A stretch of DNA of 64,000 nucleotides from a bacterium. Its GTDB lineage: Bacteria > UBP4 > UBA4092 > JAOAEQ01. Positions 45,544-54,334 of this stretch are shown here, piece after piece. Made by a program: the position numbers and the translations under genes. The stretch is from the NCBI GenBank assembly GCA_026416715.1, contig JAOAEQ010000003.1, positions 1-64,000 of the forward strand. Reading direction: 5' to 3'. The notes under the pieces were generated by a model. The model made no database searches. It had not been told where the DNA came from and saw nothing but the letters and a program-made list of their open reading frames with translations. Positions within the stretch are counted from its first letter, which is position 1; every line of letters begins with the position of its first letter.

Positions 45544-47520
45544 CTATTCAAAAATTTCGAATCTAGTTTCTTTTGTTTCCATTACATCAGTAAATAACGG
45601 TGCTGATGTCGGAGTAACAAATACAGGAATTACCGCAGTCTGAGCTGCTCCATCGGTAACGGTGATATTCCCCGTAGCAGTAGTATCCGCCGGCGTAAAT
45701 TGTACCATTCGGCCGGTATTCATATCTAACGTTCCTACTCCACCATTTACTACCCAATTGAAAGGTTCAATCCCGCCAGAAACACTTATCGGTATTGGCG
45801 CACCACTTGGTCGAGTGTAAATAATTGTCGGAGAATAAACCAACGGTGATATCACTTCATCGCATCCTTTCCATGGTGCAGTTAAACTCCGTGCGTTTCC
45901 ATCAAAATCAGTAGTAATCATTATCGGGCTAGTAATCGGTATCCCAGGAGTTAACGGAGCCGGATTCGGTCCTGTAAAATGTAAATCGGTGGTTGAAACC
46001 CAATAATTCGGGCTGGTTGCAAACGGGTCAACCGCCTGCGAATTCGTATCTTTCCCACTATACGTTTTCCAATCATTGAGCGTCGTATATGCCGAACTTC
46101 CAACAAAAGCTACCACCGGATCAGAGCCCGCAGTGTACCAGTTGTTATAATCTGAAATGATATTCGGTAAACTTTCAGGTACTCCAACATAGAGAATACA
46201 CCCGCCTGCCTGTGCTTGTCGGACGATATTATTCTTCATAATCATAGTTCCAACATACGGTAGCTGTGCTGAAGTTGTACTTACTCCGAAAGCAAAACAT
46301 TTCCATGGGGTATAAGTAAACCCGTCGAAATGTGGCATGTTAATCGAATTATGGAATAGGTTAACATTCGCTGTGGTCGAAAGAACTATTACTGCTCGAT
46401 AATTTTGATTAATCGCAGCTGGAGTGAAGGTGAACCCGCCCATCATATTATTGTAAATATTGTAAGTACAGGTTCCTACTCCATTCACTTGAAGGACTAT
46501 CGCGCTAATTCCCCAAGAGATACTTTGCGGTGTATTCGTACCAGCAGTCCCAGGAGTAATATTTCTACAGGTCATAAAATCGAAATTGTTATTGCAAATG
46601 GTAATAGTCCAGTTTGTATTATTACTCCCTTCGTGATTGATACCTCGACCACCAATGTATCCATTTGGTGCGATGATCCAGATCCGATTATTTGAAATCG
46701 TTCCACTAGCGTTAGCTAATAATCTAATGGTATCTCGCTGACCAATAAGCGTATTACCCGTAATTAACCAATCGGTTGGTGCTATTCCTGAAGGAGGATT
46801 TAATCCGGAAACACAACCGACCGCTACGCCGATAACACTGGACGTACAAGCAATATAACAATTCTGTACCGTCCATCTATCCGGTGCAGCAGCACTAATC
46901 ATCCCAAACGCAACGCCATACTGGTAAACTGCGGAATTACTACATCGGTTGATGATATTGCAATTTTTTATGGTTACATTATCACAATCACCAACAACGT
47001 AAATAATTCGAGCTGAAGTTGGTGTGCCAACAGTATTGCAAATTGTCAGGTCCCGTGTTGTACTTCCGCTGTTTGAACCGTCAATAGTGAACCCATCCAT
47101 TTTTGCTAGGTTCAGAGTGCCATCAGCGGTAGTAAAACCGCTATGTGTCCCCCCGATTAGCAAAAGACCCGGAACCACTTGATCCGGTATGTTGCCAAAG
47201 GTTATCGTGGGTTTAACCCCAGAACCAGGTTTAATCGTCACCGTAGTTCCTGCACCAAGTGTACGCATAAAAAATACACAGGTCGTTTCACTTAAATCGG
47301 TCATAATTTCGAGCGTCCAATTTCCAGTATTAGCAGTTGTATTAAAATCGAGCGACGCTTCATATAAACTGGTATAATCACAAAGTGTAGTACCAACAGT
47401 TGAGGTTCCCTGTCCCGCTGGTGGGTCACTATACTTTTTAGCGGAACAAAAACTCACACAAATTATAACCATTATAGAAATCAGTATACTCTTACTATAT
47501 TTACTAAACTTCATCGTCAT
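45544..47520 (-). CDS. Secreted right-handed beta-helix protein with Ig-like module
   Basis: The 658-residue protein has a signal peptide (1-27) and starts KKYSDPPAGQGTSTVG after cleavage, almost the same as its paralogue at 49988. Many short strands with Asn ladders (TIKNCNI, WTVQNCYI, ITGNTLIG, ISNNRIWI) mark a parallel beta-helix of the pectate-lyase type. It then has ITTDFDGNARS and WKGCDE, an Ig-like module (SVSGGIEPFNWVV) and the tail TSAPLF. No catalytic site could be recognised. A GGAGGAG ribosome site, 8 bases from the ATG, fixes the start. Such proteins are usually surface or secreted polysaccharide-binding proteins or lyases. Confidence 0.87.
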   Translation of the reverse strand: MTMKFSKYSKSILISIMVIICVSFCSAKKYSDPPAGQGTSTVGTTLCDYTSLYEASLDFNTTANTGNWTLEIMTDLSETTCVFFMRTLGAGTTVTIKPGSGVKPTITFGNIPDQVVPGLLLIGGTHSGFTTADGTLNLAKMDGFTIDGSNSGSTTRDLTICNTVGTPTSARIIYVVGDCDNVTIKNCNIINRCSNSAVYQYGVAFGMISAAAPDRWTVQNCYIACTSSVIGVAVGCVSGLNPPSGIAPTDWLITGNTLIGQRDTIRLLANASGTISNNRIWIIAPNGYIGGRGINHEGSNNTNWTITICNNNFDFMTCRNITPGTAGTNTPQSISWGISAIVLQVNGVGTCTYNIYNNMMGGFTFTPAAINQNYRAVIVLSTTANVNLFHNSINMPHFDGFTYTPWKCFAFGVSTTSAQLPYVGTMIMKNNIVRQAQAGGCILYVGVPESLPNIISDYNNWYTAGSDPVVAFVGSSAYTTLNDWKTYSGKDTNSQAVDPFATSPNYWVSTTDLHFTGPNPAPLTPGIPITSPIMITTDFDGNARSLTAPWKGCDEVISPLVYSPTIIYTRPSGAPIPISVSGGIEPFNWVVNGGVGTLDMNTGRMVQFTPADTTATGNITVTDGAAQTAVIPVFVTPTSAPLFTDVMETKETRFEIFE

Positions 47521-47599
47521 AAGTTTTTCTCCTCCTTTCTAATTTAAAATTAACGCATCAGTTGATCTTCTAGCAAAAAATTATCCTACGCTACATCCC

Positions 47600-47624
47600 G
47601 AAGATTGTGTTTAACATAATCTTC
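47600..47624 (-). terminator. Short hairpin after the third prepilin gene
   Basis: GAAGATT (47600-47606) and AATCTTC (47618-47624) pair, with an inner TGTT/AACA. It lies about 80 bp beyond the prepilin stop at 47706. No T-run follows, so it is only a candidate terminator. Confidence 0.35.
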
Positions 47625-47705
47625 AAGAGACAAAACCAACCTGAACCTAACTTTATATGTTTATGCCTTTCTGTTTTTGAGTTTTTATGGTTTCCCGTTT
47701 TGAGT

Positions 47706-48383
47706 TTAATACTGTCCCTTCTTACTCGTGCGATAGATTTCACCGCGACTGATTGTTCCATTTGATGGATCGTATGATAGTAATGTTACATCTCCATCAA
47801 TACACCCACGTGCCGGGTCGTTCAGCCAAGGTAATTGATATCTCGACGAATCATTGGGGATAATATATGAACTCCAGATGCCATCAGGTCCCCGTGACCG
47901 TAACGCCCAATACGAAGCATGCCAGATTATGGCAAACGGTCCCGGTCCATCTGCTGCTAACGAATACGACGATTCTCCCGGTCCAACAAATCGTTCCCAA
48001 CAATAGAGGAAATACCCAATACCTGAAGTAGCTGCTTGGCCGCCACTACCGACAAACCGAAATGGGTCTTGAGGTACAGAGGTAATATAAGCAACTGGCG
48101 TAGTTAGTACATCAAACCGATTCGAACCGTAAGCATCGTCACCAAAAACTCCATTTTGATTGTATGGACTTCTATATATTGGATAGGTATTTCCATCAAC
48201 ATAATACGCTTCAACCGCAGTAGCTAACGTTTTAAATTCTGCTTTTAGCTTAGAAACTTTTGACCGGGTTTGTGCAGCTAAAAAGTTCGGAATTGCGATT
48301 GCTGCGAGAATCGCGATAATTGCAACGACTATCAAGAGCTCAATTAGCGTAAATCCCTTATTCGATAATCGGTTTACCATCAT
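47706..48383 (-). CDS. Type IV prepilin-like protein (pseudopilin) 3
   Basis: From the ATG at 48383 the protein has 225 residues. An upstream GTG is part of the GAGGTGA ribosome site and is not the start. It begins MMVNRLSNKG, then FTLIELLIVVAIIAILA, with Gly before the cleavage site. The helix continues NFLAAQTRSKVSKLKAEF. The globular part has PQDPFRFVG and a C-terminal DGDVTLLSYDPSNGTIS; the latter (YDPSNG) is shared with pseudopilins 1 and 2. It lies between malic enzyme and the beta-helix gene. Confidence 0.93.
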   Translation of the reverse strand: MMVNRLSNKGFTLIELLIVVAIIAILAAIAIPNFLAAQTRSKVSKLKAEFKTLATAVEAYYVDGNTYPIYRSPYNQNGVFGDDAYGSNRFDVLTTPVAYITSVPQDPFRFVGSGGQAATSGIGYFLYCWERFVGPGESSYSLAADGPGPFAIIWHASYWALRSRGPDGIWSSYIIPNDSSRYQLPWLNDPARGCIDGDVTLLSYDPSNGTISRGEIYRTSKKGQY

Positions 48384-48455
48384 ATTGTTGTTCACCTCGC
48401 TTTCTTACAAAGTGTTCATAGCTCACTTTAACTTATTAACGCACATTTATTAGCC

Positions 48456-49907
48456 TTATGAGTTTGGTTGTATAGTTAGTTTTTTAAACATACTTTGTCT
48501 TCTACGCGCCACCCCGGTTTTATAGGCAGCCGCTGCAACCGCTGCAGATACGGAAGAAACAACTTCCTTGTTAAAAATACTCGGAATGATATATTCTTCG
48601 TTTAATTCTTTTTTGGTTACCACTGCTGCTATCGCATGTGCTGCTGCAAGTTTCATTGCTTCGTTAATCTCAGATGCCCGGGTATCTAAGGCTCCTCGAA
48701 ATATACCGGGGAATCCGAGTGCATTGTTTATTTGGTTAGGATAATCACTTCGACCAGTTGCCATAACTTTAACATGGGGAGCCGCTTCTTCCCAAGAAAT
48801 TTCTGGAACCGGATTAGATAATGCAAATACTATCGGGTTCTTCGCCATTTTTTTAATATGATGCACTTTTAATATCCCAGGCGCTGAAACCCCTAAAAAT
48901 AAATCCGCTCCTTGAATCGCTTTCGCTAAATCACCTTTAACCATTTTCGGGTTGGTTCGTTCAGCTAACCATTGTTTCACCGGGTTCATGTTTTCTTTTC
49001 TACCTTTATACAATGTTCCGGTAGTATCTACTCCGATAATTTCTGGTATACCGACTTGCATGAATATTTTCGCACAAGCTATTCCAGCGGCACCTAATCC
49101 AGAAATGACAACTTTTAATTGCTGCATTCGTTTCCCAACAATTTTTAAAGCGTTAATTAATGCAGCTAATACTACCACAGCGGTTCCATGTTGGTCATCG
49201 TGAAAAACAGGAATATCAAGCTGTTCTTTTAACCGCTGTTCTATTTCGAAACACCGTGGAGCAGAAATATCTTCTAAATTGATCCCTCCAAATCCAGGCG
49301 CGATATGTTTCACGGTCGCTACAATTTCTCCGGTATCTTTTGTGTCCAAACAAAGTGGAAATGCATCGATATTAGCAAACTCTTTAAATATCATCGCTTT
49401 CCCTTCCATAACCGGCATCGCTGCTTTCGGACCTATATCACCTAAACCCAGAACAGCCGTCCCATCAGTGACTATCGCTACTGAATTCATTTTTATGGTT
49501 AACGACATCGCTTTTTTCGGGTCTTCTTGAATCGCTTTACAAACTCGCGCTACGCCCGGCGTATATGCCATAGATAAGGCATCCCGTGTATTCAATGGTA
49601 TCTTATTCGCAATTTGAATTTTACCACCGAGATGAATTAGAAATACCCGGTCGGAAACATTGAGAACTTTTACTCCTTTAATCTGTTTCACAGCTTCAAC
49701 TATTTGTTGCGCATGTTCTTCATTTCCAGCGTTTACCGTTAAATCGCGGATAATAATATTTTTATTCACACTGACGATATCAACACTACCCATATCACCA
49801 CCAGCAGCACCTATTGCCGAGGTGATTTTCCCGAGCATCCCGATTCGATTTTGGATTTCTAATCGCAGGGTTATACTGTATCCTGGACTAGGAGTAATTT
49901 TCTTCAC
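48456..49907 (-). CDS. NAD(P)-dependent malic enzyme with N-terminal ACT domain
   Basis: The 483-residue enzyme converts malate to pyruvate and CO2. An ACT domain (10-85, starting ITLRLEIQNRIGMLGKI) precedes the catalytic region and suggests control by an amino acid or metabolite. YTPGVARVC, GLGDIGPKAAMPVMEGK, HDDQHGTA and the NAD site GLGAAGIACA are typical of short bacterial malic enzymes. It is a housekeeping gene set between secreted-protein genes. A terminator hairpin (49944-49971) separates it from the beta-helix gene upstream. Confidence 0.95.
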   Translation of the reverse strand: MKKITPSPGYSITLRLEIQNRIGMLGKITSAIGAAGGDMGSVDIVSVNKNIIIRDLTVNAGNEEHAQQIVEAVKQIKGVKVLNVSDRVFLIHLGGKIQIANKIPLNTRDALSMAYTPGVARVCKAIQEDPKKAMSLTIKMNSVAIVTDGTAVLGLGDIGPKAAMPVMEGKAMIFKEFANIDAFPLCLDTKDTGEIVATVKHIAPGFGGINLEDISAPRCFEIEQRLKEQLDIPVFHDDQHGTAVVVLAALINALKIVGKRMQQLKVVISGLGAAGIACAKIFMQVGIPEIIGVDTTGTLYKGRKENMNPVKQWLAERTNPKMVKGDLAKAIQGADLFLGVSAPGILKVHHIKKMAKNPIVFALSNPVPEISWEEAAPHVKVMATGRSDYPNQINNALGFPGIFRGALDTRASEINEAMKLAAAHAIAAVVTKKELNEEYIIPSIFNKEVVSSVSAAVAAAAYKTGVARRRQSMFKKLTIQPNS

Positions 49908-49943
49908 GATACTCAGATTCCTTTTAGAGACGTTATTAAAAGA

Positions 49944-49971
49944 AGGAAGGGAGAGTATTAACTCCCTTCCT
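49944..49971 (-). terminator. Terminator hairpin after beta-helix gene 49988
   Basis: AGGAAGGGAG (49944-49953) pairs with CTCCCTTCCT (49962-49971) across 8 bases; on the minus strand TTCTTTTAATAA follows. It lies 17 bp past the stop at 49988, before malic enzyme. Confidence 0.75.
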
Positions 49972-49987
49972 AGATTATCACTTTACT

Positions 49988-51781
49988 TTAATATGTTTCT
50001 GTTTCAAATCGCGATAATTCCACTGGAACAGGTTGAACATTTGTACTACCTATGTATTGCTCATCGCATCCTGGCCAAGGAGTCGAACTATGACGGGTTT
50101 GACCATCAATGTCAGTCGTTACAGAAATTGGACTAGGCGTTAAATTCGTTGTTCCGGCTCTCAGAGGAAATGCACTACCACCAACAAAACGCAGGTTTGT
50201 GGTTGAAATCCAACTACCCGGAGCGGTTGTAAGTGGGTCAATAGATTGACTGTTTTGGTCTCCGGTCAAATTACCTGCTGCTGCTAGTGCGGTTGTCCAA
50301 GCAGCTAAGGTAGTATAATTAGTGCTACCTAATCTGCCGAGGTTGGCTCCGTTTAGATTGATGTAATTGTTATAATCGTAGCCATAAAGGTTACTCGCAG
50401 TAGTAGCGTTTCCTAAGATAATGCAGTGTCCACCAGGTTGCGCCATTCGAACAATATTATTCTTAATGGTTCGAGCGCCAGTAGGAGCAGTTTTAATCAA
50501 CCCGATACCAAAACAACTATTGGATGAAACTGTAATCCCTAGATTCTCTTGCGAGTCTATACTAATCGAGTTGTACATAATATGATACTTACTCGATGCA
50601 TGTGCAGCATTAAACGCTACAATACCGCGTATACCAGCATTCTGCGGAGTCGTGGTTACAGGATTGACATATTTCAAACCCGAAATCATGTTGTTGTAAA
50701 CATAGGCTTCAAGTGCAGTCGGACTAGCTGAGGAAGAAAGATCAATCCCTGTTGGACCAGTCGTAACACTTCCGGTTTGACTCGATGACTCAACCTTGTC
50801 AATAACATTGTTTGCAATGGTTACTATCCCATTACCAGCAACATCATTTATCGCTATTCCTATCGGAGTAGCTGCGCTGGTCAACGTTTGTCTCACTCGG
50901 ATGGTGTTATTGCTGATAGTAACATTATCATGGAAATTAACGTGAATACCACGTGCCCGCGCTTCAATCAAACAGTTTTTAATCGTGCACCCCGTCGGTT
51001 TGTTTGCATACGCTCCGCCACCGTGGATGCCTAACTGGATTGCATAACATACCGAACCACCTGCTCCACCAGGAGTACCAGTTGACATTACATAGCAGTT
51101 TTCAAGCAGGAAATCTTTTGGCGCTAACGATGATGTCGTTGAGTAATAGAGTAACGGCATAGTGGGTTGCCGACCACGTACGTTTACAACATAATGTGTT
51201 CCGGTAGGTAGAACCGCAGCGTTTATGAGATTACAGTTTCTTACCTGTACATTAGTACATGCGCCGTATACTGCTAATATTACCGGAAATGCTCCAGCAA
51301 CAAGGTCAGGCGAATTGACTACGGTTAAACTACGGTCGGTTCCCCCCGCAGTAGTTGAACCATCAATAATAAAATTGTTCGTTGAAATTGCCGTAGAATC
51401 CATCGCCCCGTAGAGCATATCGAGCTCTTGTAGACCAATAACCCAAGCGCCGGATATACCAGCATTATCTAACGTTGTGGTAAACGATATTGTTAATGGT
51501 TTAGCCGGTTTAAACAATATCGTACTGGCATCAAGTACCCAATTACCAAAAGCAACATTTTTCGGTTCGTATAAATCATTCAGAATGGTTACGGTCCAGC
51601 TCCCGGTATTAGCAGTGGTATTGAAATCTTGGGCACACTCAAACAACGATGCATAATCACCACCAATGCCGATAGTCGAAGTACCTTGCCCTGCAGGTGG
51701 GTCGCTATATTTTTTTGCGAACCCAAAACTCGCACAGATACAAACTAATACTACTATACATATATATTTCATTAATTTCAT
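49988..51781 (-). CDS. Secreted right-handed beta-helix protein (paralogue)
   Basis: From the ATG at 51781 the protein has about 597 residues. A signal peptide (MKLMKYICIVVLVCICASFGFA) is followed by KKYSDPPAGQGTSTIG, shared with 45544. Beta-helix turns (QVRNCNLIN, FLLENCYVM, TIKNCLIEARARGIHV, ISNNTIRV) extend to about 540, then TTDIDGQTR, WPGCDEQ and the tail PVPVELSRFETETY. AAGGAGGTGA lies before this ATG, but a second in-frame ATG at 51847 has its own GGAGGG site, so a form with 22 more residues is possible. A promoter is at 51885-51913. Confidence 0.87.
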   Translation of the reverse strand: MKLMKYICIVVLVCICASFGFAKKYSDPPAGQGTSTIGIGGDYASLFECAQDFNTTANTGSWTVTILNDLYEPKNVAFGNWVLDASTILFKPAKPLTISFTTTLDNAGISGAWVIGLQELDMLYGAMDSTAISTNNFIIDGSTTAGGTDRSLTVVNSPDLVAGAFPVILAVYGACTNVQVRNCNLINAAVLPTGTHYVVNVRGRQPTMPLLYYSTTSSLAPKDFLLENCYVMSTGTPGGAGGSVCYAIQLGIHGGGAYANKPTGCTIKNCLIEARARGIHVNFHDNVTISNNTIRVRQTLTSAATPIGIAINDVAGNGIVTIANNVIDKVESSSQTGSVTTGPTGIDLSSSASPTALEAYVYNNMISGLKYVNPVTTTPQNAGIRGIVAFNAAHASSKYHIMYNSISIDSQENLGITVSSNSCFGIGLIKTAPTGARTIKNNIVRMAQPGGHCIILGNATTASNLYGYDYNNYINLNGANLGRLGSTNYTTLAAWTTALAAAGNLTGDQNSQSIDPLTTAPGSWISTTNLRFVGGSAFPLRAGTTNLTPSPISVTTDIDGQTRHSSTPWPGCDEQYIGSTNVQPVPVELSRFETETY

Positions 51782-51884
51782 CAACTCAAACTCACCTCCT
51801 TTCATTCTGGAAATGAAACTGTTGTACATCATGTCGTATAACTTCATTACTTTCCCTCCTTTCATTTATTGATATATTATTTAT

Positions 51885-51913
51885 TGTATATCACTAAAAG
51901 TTACCATCGTCAA
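51885..51913 (-). promoter_or_regulatory. Sigma70-type promoter for the beta-helix gene 49988
   Basis: On the minus strand TTGACG (51913-51908) is followed after 17 bases by TATACA (51890-51885). It lies just past the stop of the aminotransferase gene and gives a leader of about 30 to 100 bases, depending on which start is used. Confidence 0.6.
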
Positions 51914-51917
51914 TTAT

Positions 51918-53141
51918 TTATGAACGTAATAGCTTATGTTGAATGCTCTCTATGGTATATACGATATCATCCATATCTTTTTTCGATCCTAACATAACCG
52001 TTTGAGGTAACCATATCGCTTCTTGTTTACAAGCTATTTCACAGTTCGGACAATATACTGCTCTATAATTGATTTTTTTTGCTGCCGCTGCATAGGAACC
52101 AAAATTCTGGTTTATAAATAACGGCTGTTTATATAATGGGATAGGATACCCAATACTTGCTGGTATACCATTTCTATTTAATATCGAAACGAACTCCTGT
52201 TTTGGAATATTATTGAAAAACTCTTTTTTGTACTTGAAAATGTATAAATGGTATGAATGTCGTGTTTCACCTATCCCTCGTTTTAATGGGACAATTCCCG
52301 GAATTTTACTCAACCGCTGGGTTAAATATAATCCATTCGTATCGCGTTGCTTAGTCTGTTTATCTAATCGGGTGAGTTGCGCTAATAATACTGCTCCCTG
52401 CCATTCAGTCATTCGATGGTTGCCACCTAAACGATAATGCGCATACCATGCTCGGCCTTCTTCTCGTCCGCAATTCACATAAGAACGGAGTAATTTAGCG
52501 TATGTTTTGTTGTTGGTGAGAATTATCCCTCCTTCACCAGCAGTCATATTCTTCGTTGATTGAAAACTGAATACGCCCATATCACCGAGGGCACCTAATT
52601 TTTTCCCTTTCCATTCTGCACCGTGTGCATGGCAGGCATCTTCGATCACGATTAAATTATGTTTTTTCGCAATTGCATTCAATCTATCCATATCCACGGG
52701 TAAACCCGCAAAATGAACTGGAATAATCGCTTTCGTTTTCTTTGTAATTGCGCGTTCAACTAAATCGAGATCGAGATTATACGTTTCTGGTTCGATATCA
52801 ACAAAAATAGGAACCGCATTTACTTCTAAAACAGCAGTTGCTGTTGCGAGAAAGGTATATGGCGGTACTATAACTTCATCGCCTGCTTGAATATTTGCGG
52901 CTTGTAATGCTATTCTTAGCCCGCTAGTTCCATTCGTAACAGCAATACCATATTGTGCCCCATGATATTTTGCGAATTTCTGTTCGAACATCTGAACAAA
53001 ATTACCATTTAAACATCCCCATTTTTTTGAGGTTAAAACTGCCAATAATCCTTTTTTTTCTTGACTATCGTAAATCGGCCAATCAGTAACTTCATTTTTC
53101 TGCATTATTTTTCCATTGTATATAAATTGGTTCCTATTCAT
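51918..53141 (-). CDS. DegT/DnrJ/EryC1/StrS-family aminotransferase
   Basis: The 407-residue PLP enzyme has the family features: NGTSGLRIALQAANIQAGDEVIVP near 90, IEDACHAHGA (cofactor-contacting Asp) and FSFQSTKNMTAGEGG with the Schiff-base lysine. LGGNHRMTEWQGA is typical of the branch of sugar and cyclitol aminotransferases. Such enzymes transaminate keto-sugars or inososes in cell-surface glycan or antibiotic pathways. Its sugar substrate cannot be inferred, as no nucleotide-sugar genes flank it. A GAGGAGA ribosome site supports the ATG at 53141, and a promoter lies at 53269-53298. Confidence 0.92.
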   Translation of the reverse strand: MNRNQFIYNGKIMQKNEVTDWPIYDSQEKKGLLAVLTSKKWGCLNGNFVQMFEQKFAKYHGAQYGIAVTNGTSGLRIALQAANIQAGDEVIVPPYTFLATATAVLEVNAVPIFVDIEPETYNLDLDLVERAITKKTKAIIPVHFAGLPVDMDRLNAIAKKHNLIVIEDACHAHGAEWKGKKLGALGDMGVFSFQSTKNMTAGEGGIILTNNKTYAKLLRSYVNCGREEGRAWYAHYRLGGNHRMTEWQGAVLLAQLTRLDKQTKQRDTNGLYLTQRLSKIPGIVPLKRGIGETRHSYHLYIFKYKKEFFNNIPKQEFVSILNRNGIPASIGYPIPLYKQPLFINQNFGSYAAAAKKINYRAVYCPNCEIACKQEAIWLPQTVMLGSKKDMDDIVYTIESIQHKLLRS

Positions 53142-53572
53142 AATATAATCTGTTCTCCTCTTATATGCTTTTTTCTCAATCGAACAGCATAAAACTTATT
53201 AACGCAAAAGTTATTTAACTATACAAATAAATTAAATATAATTTTAAACTTATTATCGTATTAGATATTTTATAGCACATTTCTACTACCTTTGTCAACT
53301 TTTTTTTATTTATATTTCACGAGATGCAAAAGCGAATTGGTAACTCTTTTCTTTTAGAAAATTTTTTATTTACCTTGTTGCATTGCCGTTATTTTGGATG
53401 ATGATTCCCGTTGAGTTAATAAATTAAACAGTGTTTGTAAGATTGACGATAGACAAATTCTCAATAGTTAGTTATACTATATTATTAGTTTATTGTCATT
53501 AAAATAAAACTAAAAAATTGTTAATTTGTAATCGTTATAATCTATTAAACTATTATTAAGGTAATACGGCTT
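53142..53572. other. Divergent intergenic region, 431 bp, AT-rich
   Basis: This region separates the aminotransferase (minus) and the cyclase-like gene (plus). It holds a strong minus-strand promoter (53269-53298) and a TATAAT at 53536-53541 that could be a -10 element for the plus-strand gene, though no well-spaced -35 is seen. There is no sign of an RNA gene or coding region. Confidence 0.6.
53269..53298 (-). promoter_or_regulatory. Sigma70-type promoter for the aminotransferase gene
   Basis: On the minus strand TTGACA (53298-53293) and TATAAA (53274-53269) are separated by 18 bases. Initiation near 53262 leaves a leader of about 120 bases. Confidence 0.7.
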
Positions 53573-54211
53573 ATGGCATGGATTGATATAACCGGTCCGA
53601 TTCAGGAAGGAATGTGGAATTATGGACCACATTTACCGGAAATTACCATAAAAAAAATTGAAGCAATAGAACAGGGTAAGCACGATATATATGCTTTTTG
53701 TTTAACCTCTCTTACTGCAACCTATTTGGAAACTGCTGCCCATTATTTTAAAGGAGAACGTAGTATTGACCAATTACATCCTGAAGACTTTATTTTAGAT
53801 GCGAATATCATTAAACTTAAACCGAAAGGATTTCAGGAAGCTATTTTAGTTGAAGAACTTAGACCTTACACTGAAAAAATTAAACCGAACAGTGCTCTAT
53901 TAATTTCTACCGGTTGGGAAGATAAATGGAACAACCCTGATTTTGTTATCGGGAGTCCTTATTTCACGCCGGAAGCGATGCAGTGGGTGGTCGACCGGAA
54001 AATATCATTACTCGGGGCAGATATCCCCTGTTACGACAATCAGAAAAATTCCGTTAGAGTAAATAGTCTCCTATTCAAATCCGGTGCTTTAATATTAGCT
54101 CCGTTAGTGAATCTAAAAAATATACCGAAAGATTCGGCGAAACTCTATGCTTTCCCTTTAAAAATCGTCGGTGTATGCGCAACTCCCTGTCGAGCACTAC
54201 TCGAACTTTAA
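53573..54211 (+). CDS. Cyclase/kynurenine formamidase-family protein, degenerate metal site
   Basis: The 212-residue protein resembles the cyclase family (PF04199): it starts WIDITGPIQEGMW, and GWEDKW and LLGADIPCYDN are typical. The metal-binding motif HxGTHxDxPxH is replaced by LTSLTATYLETAAHYF, in which only the last histidine and an acidic residue remain. It may therefore have lost or changed its metal-dependent hydrolase activity. It follows a divergent region and precedes the Asp23 gene with its own promoter, so it is probably a single-gene unit. The substrate is unknown. Confidence 0.8.
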   Translation: MAWIDITGPIQEGMWNYGPHLPEITIKKIEAIEQGKHDIYAFCLTSLTATYLETAAHYFKGERSIDQLHPEDFILDANIIKLKPKGFQEAILVEELRPYTEKIKPNSALLISTGWEDKWNNPDFVIGSPYFTPEAMQWVVDRKISLLGADIPCYDNQKNSVRVNSLLFKSGALILAPLVNLKNIPKDSAKLYAFPLKIVGVCATPCRALLEL

Positions 54212-54265
54212 AATCTGAATGCGAGTATACCTGATTTTGTTTAGCGACATTTTTTCTTCTAACAC

Positions 54266-54295
54266 TTGACAAAGTTTGCGGTATCAACTTATGAT
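54266..54295 (+). promoter_or_regulatory. Sigma70-type promoter for the Asp23-AmaP-DUF2273 operon
   Basis: TTGACA (54266-54271) and TATGAT (54290-54295) are spaced by 18 bases. Initiation near 54302 leaves about 33 bases before the ATG at 54335. Confidence 0.75.
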
Positions 54296-54334
54296 TTATA
54301 GGTTGAGAGCGAAAGTATCATCAGGTTGATAATT

